DNA of 64,000 nt from Bacillota bacterium (GTDB lineage Bacteria > Bacillota > Clostridia > Oscillospirales > Oscillospiraceae), in the NCBI GenBank assembly GCA_023459875.1, contig JAEWRY010000024.1, positions 124,001-188,000 on the forward strand, given 5' to 3'. Below, one piece after another: positions 7,210-15,941 of this stretch; the first letter of the stretch is position 1; every line of letters begins with the position of its first letter. The position numbers were made by a program, and so were the translations under genes. The notes below the pieces were generated by a model, which was given only the letters and a program-made list of their open reading frames with translations, searched no databases and was not told the origin of the DNA.

Positions 7210-7899
7210 TTGAGCGCCTGGACAAACTTTACACAAAACTTAAACTGGACCGGACTGATCTCTTTCATCTGGCGGATCGCGGCGGTTCTTTTCTGCATTG
7301 TTTTTCACGAGGTGAGCCACGGTTATGCCGCTTACCTGATGGGGGACACGACCGCCAAACAGATGCACCGGCTTTCCCTCAACCCGCTGCGGCATATCGA
7401 CCCTCTGGGCGCGCTCATGATGGTCACCGTGGGCTTCGGCTGGGCCAAGCCGGTGCCCATCGACATGCGAAGATTCCGGCATCCCAAGCTGGGCATGGCG
7501 GTCACCGCGCTGGCGGGCCCGGTGTCAAATTTCGTACTTGCGTATGTGGCGCTGCTCATTCGCGCCGCGCTTTACCCCTTTTACATGACCTCCGACAGCG
7601 CTCTTTTGGGGTACGTCATCAATTTTCTCGCTACGGTGGCAACCCTCTCGGTGGGTCTCGGAATCTTCAATCTCATCCCGTTCCCGCCCCTGGACGGTTC
7701 CAAGGTGGTGGGCGCCCTTCTGCCCAACGATCTCTATTACTCGGTTCTGCGGTACGAGCGGTATGGGATGTTTATTCTGATGGCGCTTCTGTGGATGGGT
7801 ATTCTGGACCCTTACCTCAGCGCCGCCCGTCAGTGGGCCCTTAAAATTTTGCTTTCGGCTTCTATGTGGCCGTACTATCTGGTAAGCTCCCTGATGTAG
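7210..7899 (+). CDS. site-2 protease family membrane protein (M50)
   Basis: A 229-residue intramembrane metalloprotease-like protein of the YwhC group. The zinc motif HEVSH (residues 33-37) lies in the first transmembrane helix, and the third ligand is in the NLIPFPPLDGSKV segment. About five or six hydrophobic helices are present. TTG start with GGGGGAAAGG just upstream. The substrate is unknown. It sits between rsmA and scpA, a neighbourhood common in Clostridia. Confidence 0.88.
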   Translation: MSAWTNFTQNLNWTGLISFIWRIAAVLFCIVFHEVSHGYAAYLMGDTTAKQMHRLSLNPLRHIDPLGALMMVTVGFGWAKPVPIDMRRFRHPKLGMAVTALAGPVSNFVLAYVALLIRAALYPFYMTSDSALLGYVINFLATVATLSVGLGIFNLIPFPPLDGSKVVGALLPNDLYYSVLRYERYGMFILMALLWMGILDPYLSAARQWALKILLSASMWPYYLVSSLM

Positions 7900-7931
7900 T
7901 TCCATATTAAAGAATATAAGGCGGTGGGGAA

Positions 7932-8729
7932 GTGGACGAGCCTGTTTATCGGCTTGAGGGCGTGGTAAAAGCCAGGTCTGAGGACATGGCAGATTTTGTG
8001 GGTCCGCTGGACCTCATCCTCCATCTGCTGGGCAAGAATAAAATGGAGATCAAGGACATTCAGATCTCCCTGCTCCTGGACCAGTACATGGAGTGGATGG
8101 AAAAGCGCAAGAGCCTCGATCTGGAGGTGGCCAGCGAATTCGTGGCCATGGCGGCCCAGCTGGTCTACATCAAAACGAGGATGCTCCTCTCCATCCACGA
8201 CGAGGAGGCCCTCTCGGAGATGGAGGAGCTCATCGCCTCTTTGGAGGAGCGCCAGCGGCATGAGGATTACGGAAAGATCAAGGCCGCGGTGACTGACTTG
8301 GAGAACCGCTTCGCCCTGGGCCGGGACTATCTCACAAAAGCGCCTGAATTGGCGACGGTACGGAAGACCTACCGGTATTCCCAGGAGCCGGACGATCTCA
8401 AAAGGGCGATGGGGGATATCGTTTCCCGGGCGGAGGGCAAGCTGCCGCCTCCCATGGCTGCCTTTGACGGCATTGTTGGCAGGGAACCTTATCCGGTGGC
8501 CGAAAAAGCCACGGAGATCCTGCGGAAACTGCTCAGGTCCGGCGTTGCCCGGTTCCGGGCGCTTTTCGCGGGGGACCGGAGCCGCTCCGAAATCGTGGCC
8601 ACCTTCATTGCCGTGCTGGAGCTGTGCAAGGCGAGAAAGGTGCGTCTGGCCGGGACCGAAACGGACTGCACCGTCACCTTTATCCAGGAGGACGAAGACG
8701 GGGCGGAATTTTCCGCCGACAGCTACTGA
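7932..8729 (+). CDS. scpA: segregation and condensation protein A
   Basis: A 265-residue kleisin subunit of the SMC-ScpAB condensin, which compacts and segregates the chromosome. The N-terminal FVGPLDLILHLL motif and the following helices, which bind the SMC neck, are clear. The C-terminal winged-helix part contains SRSEIVATFIAVLELCK. The GTG start gives the MDEPVYRLEG N-terminus usual in Clostridia. scpB follows after 48 bp. Confidence 0.95.
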   Translation: MDEPVYRLEGVVKARSEDMADFVGPLDLILHLLGKNKMEIKDIQISLLLDQYMEWMEKRKSLDLEVASEFVAMAAQLVYIKTRMLLSIHDEEALSEMEELIASLEERQRHEDYGKIKAAVTDLENRFALGRDYLTKAPELATVRKTYRYSQEPDDLKRAMGDIVSRAEGKLPPPMAAFDGIVGREPYPVAEKATEILRKLLRSGVARFRALFAGDRSRSEIVATFIAVLELCKARKVRLAGTETDCTVTFIQEDEDGAEFSADSY

Positions 8730-8777
8730 AGCTCAGATCCTCCCGCCCTTTGCTGGGGCTAAATTGAGAGGTATAGT

Positions 8778-9422
8778 ATGGAATTAAAGGAAATGGAATC
8801 GGCCATCGAGGCCATCCTGTTTGCCGCCGGGGAGCCGGTTGGGGTGGAACGGGTCTGCCTTGCCCTGGATTCGGACAGGGTCACGGTGGACGCCGTCTGT
8901 CAGCGCCTGGCCGACCGGTACAGCTACGAGCGCCGGGGCATCCGTCTTCTGCGGCTGGACGACCAGTGGCAGATGGCATCCGCGCCCGAATACGCGCAGA
9001 CCGTCCGCCGGGTCTTTGAGAGCCGCAAGGCAATGAAGCTGTCGCAGCCGGCGCTGGAAGTGCTTGCCGTCATCGCCTATTATCAGCCCGTCACCAGGGC
9101 CTATATCGATCAGATCAGAGGGGTGGACAGTTCCTACACCGTGGGGCTTCTTTTGGAGCGGGAGCTGATCGAAGAGTCGGGCCGTCTCCAGGTGCCCGGC
9201 CGGCCTATCCTTTACAAGTCCACAAAGAACTTTTTGAGGACCTTTCATCTCTCCAGTCTGGACGAACTGCCGGAGCTGCCTCTCGGGAGCGGCGAAAGCG
9301 GACAGCTTACCCTTGAGATGCAGTCCGCCGCGGCAAGACTGCGCGGGGAAGCCGCTCCGGATACCGAAGGAACTGAGGAAGGGAGCGGAGAGCTTCTCGC
9401 CCTCGGGAAGGAAAGCCCATGA
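8778..9422 (+). CDS. scpB: segregation and condensation protein B
   Basis: A 214-residue ScpB with two winged-helix domains (about residues 1-80 and 90-170). Family segments seen are IEAILFAAGEPV, LSQPALEVLAVIAYYQPVTR and IRGVDSSYTV. It dimerises and binds ScpA in the SMC complex. The C-terminal tail is acidic and probably disordered. Its last bases overlap the next start codon (ATGA), so the downstream membrane protein is probably translationally coupled. Confidence 0.95.
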   Translation: MELKEMESAIEAILFAAGEPVGVERVCLALDSDRVTVDAVCQRLADRYSYERRGIRLLRLDDQWQMASAPEYAQTVRRVFESRKAMKLSQPALEVLAVIAYYQPVTRAYIDQIRGVDSSYTVGLLLERELIEESGRLQVPGRPILYKSTKNFLRTFHLSSLDELPELPLGSGESGQLTLEMQSAAARLRGEAAPDTEGTEEGSGELLALGKESP

Positions 9423-10018
9423 GAGGGTGGCTGATTTTCGGAGGCATCCTTCTTGTCCTTTGGCTTATTTCCCTGTTCCGGCTCGGAGGAGCGGCTGCCT
9501 ACGGGAAGGAAGGACTCCTGGTAAAGGTACTGGCGGGCCCCTTCCGCTTTTCCGTGTATCCTCCGAAAGAGAAAAAGACCAAGAAGAAGGGGAAAGCCCA
9601 ACCGAAAGAAGAGAAAAAGGAAGAAGAAAAGGAGGGTACCCTGGATACCTTCCGAAGATATCTCCCTCTTATCAGCGAGGCAGCCGGCAGGCTCAGGAGG
9701 AAGATCCGCATCGACAAGATCGAGCTTGAGCTTATCTGGGGTGACCGGGACCCCGCTTCCGCCGCGGCCGGTTATGGGTACGTGAACGTCGTTCTGGGTA
9801 TGCTATGGCCGCTCATTGAGAATAATTTTCACGTGAAAAACAGGAGTATCCATACGGCGGTCGATTTCGACGCGAAAGAACCCTCCCTTTCCGTGAAGGC
9901 CGCACTTTCCCTTACCATTGGCCAGGGCATTGTCCTGGCGGTAATTCTCGGCATGAAATTCTTAGCCGTCCATAGACAGAATAAAAACAGAAAACAAATG
10001 AGAAAAGAGGCAGTTTGA
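9419..10018 (+). CDS. DUF2953 domain membrane protein
   Basis: A 199-residue protein with an N-terminal membrane helix (WLIFGGILLVLWLISLF), a Lys/Glu-rich stretch at about 45-75 and a C-terminal part ending in a second hydrophobic segment (IGQGIVLAVILGMKFLAV). The middle portion (IDKIELELIWGDRDPASAAAGYGY) matches the DUF2953 pattern seen beside ytfJ in spore formers. It overlaps scpB by 4 bp and ytfJ begins 2 bp after it. A sporulation link is inferred from location. Confidence 0.8.
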   Translation: MRGWLIFGGILLVLWLISLFRLGGAAAYGKEGLLVKVLAGPFRFSVYPPKEKKTKKKGKAQPKEEKKEEEKEGTLDTFRRYLPLISEAAGRLRRKIRIDKIELELIWGDRDPASAAAGYGYVNVVLGMLWPLIENNFHVKNRSIHTAVDFDAKEPSLSVKAALSLTIGQGIVLAVILGMKFLAVHRQNKNRKQMRKEAV

Positions 10019-10020
10019 CT

Positions 10021-10437
10021 ATGGAAAAGAATCATCCTTTGAGCGAACTCATGACCACCACCATGCAGAAGATCCGCGAGATCGTGGATGTGAACACCAT
10101 TGTGGGCGAGCCGATCCGCACCGACGAGGGCATTACCCTGGTGCCGGTCTCCAAGCTGGCCTTTGGATTCGCTTCGGGCGGCAGCGATTTTGCCGCTAAA
10201 AACCAGAAGCCGGAGGCGAACAATTCCTTCGGGGGCGGCAGCGGCGCCGGGGTCAATATTTCCCCCGTGGCCTTTATCGTCATCCGCGGCGACATCGTGA
10301 AGCTCCTGCCCGTTTCGCCGGAACCCGGCATGACGACTCTTGACCGGGTGGTGGAGATGGTTCCCGAAATTATGGATCGGGTAACGGAATTTGCCATAAA
10401 AAATAAAAAAGCGAACGAGGATAAGGATACTTTCTAA
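10021..10437 (+). CDS. ytfJ: GerW family sporulation protein YtfJ
   Basis: A 138-residue YtfJ/GerW protein. Typical segments are HPLSELMTTTMQKIREIVD, the TIVGEPI turn, LVPVSKLAFGFASGG and the glycine-rich GGGSGAGV followed by SPVAFIVI. The family is made in the forespore, and GerW in Bacillus is needed for normal germination. An ATG at 10021 is chosen over an upstream TTG that overlaps the previous stop codon. The gene sits in a block with DUF2953 and dacB. Confidence 0.92.
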   Translation: MEKNHPLSELMTTTMQKIREIVDVNTIVGEPIRTDEGITLVPVSKLAFGFASGGSDFAAKNQKPEANNSFGGGSGAGVNISPVAFIVIRGDIVKLLPVSPEPGMTTLDRVVEMVPEIMDRVTEFAIKNKKANEDKDTF

Positions 10438-10448
10438 GCCCTATAATA

Positions 10449-10476
10449 GCATCACCAGATTTTGTTGAGGTGATGC
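10449..10476 (+). promoter_or_regulatory. hairpin covering the dacB ribosome-binding site
   Basis: GCATCACC (10449-10456) and GGTGATGC (10469-10476) form a perfect 8 bp stem. Its right arm includes most of the GAGGTGA Shine-Dalgarno sequence used by the TTG start at 10480, so folding would limit translation. Confidence 0.55.
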
Positions 10477-10479
10477 CAA

Positions 10480-11652
10480 TTGAAGCGCTTTTTGGGGGCG
10501 GCGGTTGCCCTCCTGCTTTTATGCGCCCCGGCGCAGGCGGTTTCCATGGAGCCTCCGGCGGTTTCCGCCGTCTCGGCCATCCTGGTGGACGCGGAGAGCG
10601 GAAGGGTGCTCTTTGAAAAGAACACCGACGAAAAACGAATGATCGCCAGTATCACCAAGCTGATGACGGCCCTGGTGGCGGTGGAATCCACGCCCGACCT
10701 CACCGACGTCGTCACCGTCAAGCCCGAGTGGACCGGCATGGAGGGGACCTCCATCTACCTGAAAGCGGGGGAGCAGATTACCCTGGAAGGGCTGCTCTAC
10801 GGGCTTCTTCTGGCCTCGGGCAACGACGCCGCGGTGGCCATTGCCGGCTACTGCGCGGGCGACGTGGACAACTTCGTTGACTGGATGAACCAGCGCGCCG
10901 CCTCCCTGGGCATGACGAATACACATTTTCAGAACCCCAACGGTCTCAACGACGACAATAACTATTCCACCGCCGCCGATATGGCGAAGCTTGCCGGAGC
11001 CTGCCTGGAAAACGAGATGATCGCCAAAATCGTTTCCACGAAATCCACAACGGTGGGCGTGCGCTCTTTAACCAACCATAATAAGCTCCTTTGGCAGTAC
11101 GACGGCTGCATCGGGCTTAAGACGGGCTATACCAAGATGTCAGGTCGGACCCTGGTTTCCGCCGCGAAGCGGGGTAAGCAGACCCTTATCGCAGTGACCC
11201 TCTGCGACCCGGACGACTGGGACGACCACGCAGCCCTCTTTGATTACGGTTTCGAGCAGTGGCCGCGCATTGAGCTGTGCGCCGCCGGAAAGGACTTCCG
11301 GCGTATTCCCGTATCCGGGAGCCTGCAGCGCTTTGCGACGGTGCGCACAAACGACGATCTGGCCTATCCCCTTTGCCTTACTGAGCAGGTGACAGCGAAA
11401 ATCATCCTGCCCGACTTTGCGGAGGCCCCCGTCACCAAGGGAGCCATAGCCGGATGCATCACCTACTATCTGGGCCAGGAGCCGGTGGGGAAAAGCTTCC
11501 TCGTTTACACCGAATCGGTGCATCGGGACGAGGTTGCCTCGGGCCTCGTCGGCCGTATTCTGGAATTCTTCCGCGAACACAAGTCTCAGCCGGTGCTATC
11601 CTTTCTCACCGGAATTGAGGTTGACGTGAATACGGCGCAAGTGAAAAAATGA
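10480..11652 (+). CDS. dacB: D-alanyl-D-alanine carboxypeptidase (penicillin-binding protein, S11 family)
   Basis: A 390-residue low-molecular-weight PBP that trims D-Ala from peptidoglycan stem peptides. A signal peptide ends near APAQA. The active-site triad is complete: SITK (Ser57, Lys60), SGN in LLASGNDAAV and KTGYT. A C-terminal PBP5-type beta domain (about residues 270-360) and a final amphipathic helix complete the family layout. TTG start with GAGGTG seven bases upstream. Placement behind ytfJ and before rluB suggests the sporulation form DacB/DacF, which sets cortex cross-linking. The exact paralogue is inferred. Confidence 0.9.
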   Translation: MKRFLGAAVALLLLCAPAQAVSMEPPAVSAVSAILVDAESGRVLFEKNTDEKRMIASITKLMTALVAVESTPDLTDVVTVKPEWTGMEGTSIYLKAGEQITLEGLLYGLLLASGNDAAVAIAGYCAGDVDNFVDWMNQRAASLGMTNTHFQNPNGLNDDNNYSTAADMAKLAGACLENEMIAKIVSTKSTTVGVRSLTNHNKLLWQYDGCIGLKTGYTKMSGRTLVSAAKRGKQTLIAVTLCDPDDWDDHAALFDYGFEQWPRIELCAAGKDFRRIPVSGSLQRFATVRTNDDLAYPLCLTEQVTAKIILPDFAEAPVTKGAIAGCITYYLGQEPVGKSFLVYTESVHRDEVASGLVGRILEFFREHKSQPVLSFLTGIEVDVNTAQVKK

Positions 11653-11726
11653 AAAGCGGTTTCTTTCCGGCGGTGGAGTGAACACTGCCGGATTACATAT
11701 GAAAAGATAAGAAATGAGGGCCTTCC

Positions 11727-12437
11727 ATGGAAGAGCGGCTTCAGAAAATTCTTTCTTCCGCGGGCGTATGTTCCCGACGGAGCGCGGAGGAGTATATCCT
11801 CCAGGGACGCGTAAAGGTGAACGGCCTTGCCGCCTCGCTGGGGGATAAGGCCGACCCCTCCCTCGACCGGATTGAGGTGGATGGAGAGCCTCTGGCCGGT
11901 CCTGAAAAAAGAACCTACCTGATGCTCAACAAGCCACGGGGCTATGTCACGACCCTCTCCGACGAAGAGGGGAGAAAGGCGGTCACCGAGCTGATTGAGG
12001 GCTGCGGGGCAAGAGTCTGGCCGGTCGGCCGGCTGGACCTCAATTCAGAGGGCCTTTTGTTTCTCACCAACGACGGAGAATTCACCTACCGTCTGACTCA
12101 TCCCAAATGCCAGGTGGAGAAGGAATACCTTGCCTGGGTGGCCGGGGACGCGGACGCCGCCCTCCCGGTTCTCTCAAAGCCCATGACGCTGGACGGAGAG
12201 CGGCTTCGCCCCGCAGCTGTTCGGATTTTAAAGCGGGAGAGAGATACCGCGCTTCTTTCCGTGACCATCCGGGAGGGGAAGAACCGGCAGGTGCGCCGCA
12301 TGTGCGCCGCGGCCGGCCTCATCGTCACACGGCTCAAGCGGGTGAGGGAAGGTAAAATTATTTTGGATCCGGCGGTGAAAAGCGGCCAGTGGAGATACTT
12401 GACTCCCGATGAGATCAAGCTCCTTTCGGAAAGCTGA
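11727..12437 (+). CDS. rluB: 23S rRNA pseudouridine synthase, RluB/RsuA family
   Basis: A 236-residue enzyme with an N-terminal S4 RNA-binding domain (RLQKILSSAGVCSRRSAEEYI) and a pseudouridine synthase domain. The catalytic aspartate lies in VGRLDLNSEGLLFLTNDG, and the RsuA-type motif VTIREGKNRQVRRMC is clear. The position after dacB mirrors ypuL/rluB in Bacillus, although spmA and spmB, normally between them, are absent here. A 74-base gap separates it from dacB. Confidence 0.93.
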   Translation: MEERLQKILSSAGVCSRRSAEEYILQGRVKVNGLAASLGDKADPSLDRIEVDGEPLAGPEKRTYLMLNKPRGYVTTLSDEEGRKAVTELIEGCGARVWPVGRLDLNSEGLLFLTNDGEFTYRLTHPKCQVEKEYLAWVAGDADAALPVLSKPMTLDGERLRPAAVRILKRERDTALLSVTIREGKNRQVRRMCAAAGLIVTRLKRVREGKIILDPAVKSGQWRYLTPDEIKLLSES

Positions 12438-12474
12438 TTTTTGCAAGTTAAAATAAAAATCCTGCAAAAATAAG

Positions 12475-12503
12475 TTGCATTTTATGCCACGCAACATTAT
12501 GAT
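12475..12503 (+). promoter_or_regulatory. promoter with overlapping palindromes upstream of the RpiR-family gene
   Basis: TTGCAT at 12475-12480 and TATGAT at 12498-12503 with a 17-base spacer. GTTGC...GCAAC (12474-12495) overlaps the promoter, and ATTTTTGCA/TGCAAAAAT lies just upstream. These are candidate operator sites for autoregulation, or part of the rluB terminator. Confidence 0.6.
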
Positions 12504-12542
12504 AAGGGAGATATCACTCTGGTTAAGAGAGGAGCAATACTT

Positions 12543-13409
12543 ATGTCAAAAGACATTCTGGCGGTGATCGCAAACGGTATGCCCACCTATTCCAAAGGGC
12601 AGAAGCTGATTGCCAACTTCATTTTATCTTCGTACGACAAAGCGGCGTTCATGACCGCGTCCAAATTGGGGAAAACGGTGAAGGTCAGCGAATCCACCGT
12701 TGTGCGGTTTGCGGCCGAGCTGGGATATGACGGGTATCCAGCCATGCAGAAAGCCCTTCAGGAGATGATCCGCAGCAAGCTGACCTCGCTCCAGCGCATC
12801 GAGGTGTCCAACGACCTTATGAGCAACGAGGACATTCTGCCCATGGTGATGCATTCGGACATCGAGAAGATCCGGATGTCGCTGGAGGAGATCGACCAGA
12901 AAAGCTTTGACGCGACGGTGGACGCCATTGTCGGCGCCAAGCGGATCTATATCCTGGGCGTGCGTTCCTCGGGTGCGCTGGCGGCGTTTCTGGCCTTTTA
13001 CTTTAACCTTATTTTCGATAATGTGGTGTCGGTAAACACACCTTCTGCCAGCGAGGTATTCGAGCAGATCCTCCGCATCGGCAAAGACGATGTGGCCATC
13101 GGTATCAGCTTCCCGCGGTATTCCAGGCGCACGGTGAAGGCAATGCAGTTCGCCAGGGACAGGGAAGCCACCGTGATCGCGATTACCGACAGCATGACCT
13201 CGCCTCTCGTCCCCTTCGCCACGCACACCCTGATGGCAAAGAGCGATATGGCTTCCTTCGTGGATTCCCTGGTCGCGCCCCTGAGCCTCATTAACGCCCT
13301 CGTCGTCGCGGTGGGACGCAAGAAGAACGAGGACCTCTCCCGCACCTTTGAAACGCTGGAAAAAATCTGGGCGGAATACGAGGTCTATGAAACCGTGCAG
13401 GAACAATAA
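12543..13409 (+). CDS. MurR/RpiR family transcriptional regulator
   Basis: A 288-residue regulator: an N-terminal helix-turn-helix (about residues 1-77, with KTVKVSESTVVRFAAELGYDGYP) and a sugar-isomerase SIS domain (about 120-250, with RIYILGVRSSGALAAF, GISFPRYSRRTV and ATVIAITDS). The family senses phosphosugars and controls sugar or cell-wall catabolism genes. No sugar gene is adjacent, so the effector is unknown. It has a strong promoter of its own, and the flavoprotein gene follows 12 bp later. Confidence 0.9.
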   Translation: MSKDILAVIANGMPTYSKGQKLIANFILSSYDKAAFMTASKLGKTVKVSESTVVRFAAELGYDGYPAMQKALQEMIRSKLTSLQRIEVSNDLMSNEDILPMVMHSDIEKIRMSLEEIDQKSFDATVDAIVGAKRIYILGVRSSGALAAFLAFYFNLIFDNVVSVNTPSASEVFEQILRIGKDDVAIGISFPRYSRRTVKAMQFARDREATVIAITDSMTSPLVPFATHTLMAKSDMASFVDSLVAPLSLINALVVAVGRKKNEDLSRTFETLEKIWAEYEVYETVQEQ

Positions 13410-13421
13410 GGAGTTTTTGAA

Positions 13422-14681
13422 TTGACCACCGATGTCATTGTCATTGGCGGGGGCGCCGCCGGAATGCTCTCTGCGCTCGCCGCCGCTTCCAAAGGAGTCA
13501 GCGTTTTATTGCTGGAGCCCAATCAGAAGCTGGGGAGAAAGCTCTACATTACCGGCAAGGGGCGGTGCAACCTCACCAACGATTGTTCGGTGGAGGAAAC
13601 ACTCAGCAGCATTCCGCGTAATGGAAAATTTCTTTACAGCGCCGTCAGCCGTTTTCCGCCTTCCGATGTCAAGAATTATTTTACACAGCTGGGCGTTCCC
13701 CTGAAGACCGAACGGGGGAACCGGGTGTTTCCGGTTTCCGACAAGTCCGCCGATGTGATCGACGCGCTGCTCCGGGCTTTGCGCCGCGCCAGGGTGGCGA
13801 TTCTGCAGGAACGGGCGAAGCATGTTCTGACGAGGGGGAAATCCGTCTGCGGCGTGGTTACCGAGTATGGGGAGCATAGCTGTAAAGCAGTTATCCTTGC
13901 AACAGGTGGGCTCTCCTATCCGCTCACCGGATCCACCGGCGACGGCTATACCATGGCGCAGGAGCTGGGGCATGCCGTCGTGAAACCGAAGCCCTCCCTG
14001 GTGCCGCTCACGGCCCAGGGGGAGGACTGCGCGAAAATGCAGGGACTTTCCTTGCGCAATGTATCGCTTAAGGTAAAAAATCAAAAGAATAAGTTGATCT
14101 TTGAAGAACAGGGCGAACTGCTCTTCACCCATTTCGGACTCTCGGGGCCGCTCATTTTAAGCGCCAGCGCCCACATGCGCGAGTTTGAAGCCGAGAAATA
14201 TTACGTGCTTATTGATCTGAAGCCCGCGCTGGACGAGGAGAAGCTGGACGCGCGTATCCTGAGGGATTTTGAGGAAAATGCCAACAAGGAATTCGCCAAT
14301 GCCTTGGATAATCTGCTGCCCAGGCTGATGATTCCCGTGATTGTCGCCCGGTCGGGCATCCCGCCCCAAACCCGGGTCAACTCGATCACCCGAGCCCAGC
14401 GCCGGACTCTGCTTGAGCTTCTCAAGAGCTTACGGGTGGAGATTTCGGGCCCGCGCCCCATCGAGGAGGCGATTGTCACCTCGGGCGGCGTCACCGTGCG
14501 GGAAATAGAGCCGAAAACGATGGAGTCCAAAAAGGTGAAAGGGCTTTTTTTTGCCGGCGAAGTTATGGATGTGGACGCCTACACAGGCGGCTTCAACCTC
14601 CAGATCGCATGGTGCACCGGAAAGGCGGCGGGAGAAGCTGCCGCGCAGTACTGCGGAGGAGGGGGAGAAAATGAACTATAA
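13422..14681 (+). CDS. NAD(P)/FAD-dependent oxidoreductase, HI0933/BaiN-like flavoprotein
   Basis: A 419-residue flavoprotein with the dinucleotide-binding VIGGGAAGMLSALAAA at the N-terminus and the family segments GRKLYITGKGRCNLTN, ATGGLSYPLTGSTGDGY and the C-terminal GLFFAGEVMDVDAYTGGFNLQ. HI0933-like proteins bind FAD; the substrate is usually unknown. BaiN-type bile-acid activity in some gut Clostridia cannot be assumed here. TTG start with AAGGAG upstream. The cmk start lies inside its last codons. Confidence 0.9.
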   Translation: MTTDVIVIGGGAAGMLSALAAASKGVSVLLLEPNQKLGRKLYITGKGRCNLTNDCSVEETLSSIPRNGKFLYSAVSRFPPSDVKNYFTQLGVPLKTERGNRVFPVSDKSADVIDALLRALRRARVAILQERAKHVLTRGKSVCGVVTEYGEHSCKAVILATGGLSYPLTGSTGDGYTMAQELGHAVVKPKPSLVPLTAQGEDCAKMQGLSLRNVSLKVKNQKNKLIFEEQGELLFTHFGLSGPLILSASAHMREFEAEKYYVLIDLKPALDEEKLDARILRDFEENANKEFANALDNLLPRLMIPVIVARSGIPPQTRVNSITRAQRRTLLELLKSLRVEISGPRPIEEAIVTSGGVTVREIEPKTMESKKVKGLFFAGEVMDVDAYTGGFNLQIAWCTGKAAGEAAAQYCGGGGENEL

Positions 14682-15348
14682 GAGTATCGCCATCGACGGC
14701 CCATCCGGGGCGGGAAAGAGCACCCTGGCCAAGATGCTCGCCGAGAAGCTTGGCTTTCTGTATGTGGATACCGGCGCCATTTACCGCACGGTAGGCCTTT
14801 GCGCCTTTCAAAATCACGTGGCTTCCACGGATACGCAGGGCGTTACCGCCCTTCTGGAGACCATTGAAATCGATCTTCGCCACGGCGGAGACGGCTTGCA
14901 GCATATGTACCTGGGCGGGGCGGACGTTACGGAGGAAATCAGACGGCACGAAATTTCAAAATACGCTTCCGATGTTTCGGCCATGCCGGCGGTCCGCGCC
15001 TTTCTGCTGGACATGCAGCGGTCCCTTGCCCGCACCCATAACGTCATCATGGACGGCCGCGACATTGCCACCGTGGTACTGCCGAAAGCCGATGTGAAGC
15101 TGTTCCTTACCGCGTCCCCCGAAATCAGAGCTGAAAGGCGCTATCTGGAACTGAAAGAAAAGGGGAGCGCTGCCGATTTTGAGACGGTTCTTTCCGACCT
15201 GAAACAGCGGGATTTTAACGACAGCACACGCGCCGAAGCCCCACTGCGCCAAGCGGAGGACGCGATTTTAGTGGATACCACCGATTACACCCTGGAGGAG
15301 AGCTTCCGGGTAATGCTCGAGCTGATAAGGGAGAGACTCGCCACATGA
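14671..15348 (+). CDS. cmk: (d)CMP kinase
   Basis: A 225-residue cytidylate kinase that phosphorylates CMP and dCMP with ATP. The P-loop IDGPSGAGKSTLAKMLA is at the N-terminus. LYVDTGAIYRTVG, VIMDGRDIATVVLP and RRYLELKEKG are typical substrate-binding and lid segments. The ATG at 14671 follows GGAGGGGGAG. It overlaps the previous gene by 11 bp and plsC by 4 bp (ATGA). Confidence 0.96.
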   Translation: MNYKSIAIDGPSGAGKSTLAKMLAEKLGFLYVDTGAIYRTVGLCAFQNHVASTDTQGVTALLETIEIDLRHGGDGLQHMYLGGADVTEEIRRHEISKYASDVSAMPAVRAFLLDMQRSLARTHNVIMDGRDIATVVLPKADVKLFLTASPEIRAERRYLELKEKGSAADFETVLSDLKQRDFNDSTRAEAPLRQAEDAILVDTTDYTLEESFRVMLELIRERLAT

Positions 15349-15941
15349 GTATCGTTTATGCAATTCTATACATTATTGTCTGGCCGTTCTTCAATCTCGT
15401 GAACCCAGGAAGGGTGATCGGGAGGGAGAACATTCCCCAGGGCGGCGTGCTGGTCTGCGCCAACCACTTCAAGCTGACCGACCCCCTATACATCGTGTTT
15501 GCCATGGGCCTTAAAAACCGGATGCAGATCATGGCCAAGGCGGAGCTGATGCGGGTGCCCATCCTGGGGTGGCTTCTGGGAAAGGCGGGTATTTTTGGAA
15601 TCGAGCGGGGCAAGGCCGACGTAGGCGCCATCAAGCACGCGCTTAAAGTCCTCAAATCAAATGAAAAACTTCTGATGTTCCCCGAGGGTACCAGGGCGAA
15701 GGGCGACGACGGGGGAGAGGCAAAAACGGGCGCGGTTATGCTGGCCCTGCGCACTGGGGCTTCCATATTGCCCGTGTACATCCCGAGAAAAAGAAAGTGG
15801 TTTGTGCCCACTCCCGTTATCATCGGGGAACCCTATGTTCCGGAGATCGCCGGAAAAAAAGCGACGCCTGAGGAATACCAAAAAATAGCGGACGACCTGA
15901 TGCAGCGCATCCGCGCTCTGGGAGAGCAGGCGGCGGCATGA
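15345..15941 (+). CDS. plsC: 1-acyl-sn-glycerol-3-phosphate acyltransferase
   Basis: A 198-residue membrane-associated acyltransferase that makes phosphatidic acid. The catalytic NHFKLTDP (HX4D) and the acceptor-binding FPEGTRAKG motifs are present, after one N-terminal hydrophobic helix (IVYAILYIIVWPFF). It is coupled by ATGA overlaps to cmk before it and ispH-rpsA after it, an order common in Clostridia. Confidence 0.93.
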   Translation: MSIVYAILYIIVWPFFNLVNPGRVIGRENIPQGGVLVCANHFKLTDPLYIVFAMGLKNRMQIMAKAELMRVPILGWLLGKAGIFGIERGKADVGAIKHALKVLKSNEKLLMFPEGTRAKGDDGGEAKTGAVMLALRTGASILPVYIPRKRKWFVPTPVIIGEPYVPEIAGKKATPEEYQKIADDLMQRIRALGEQAAA

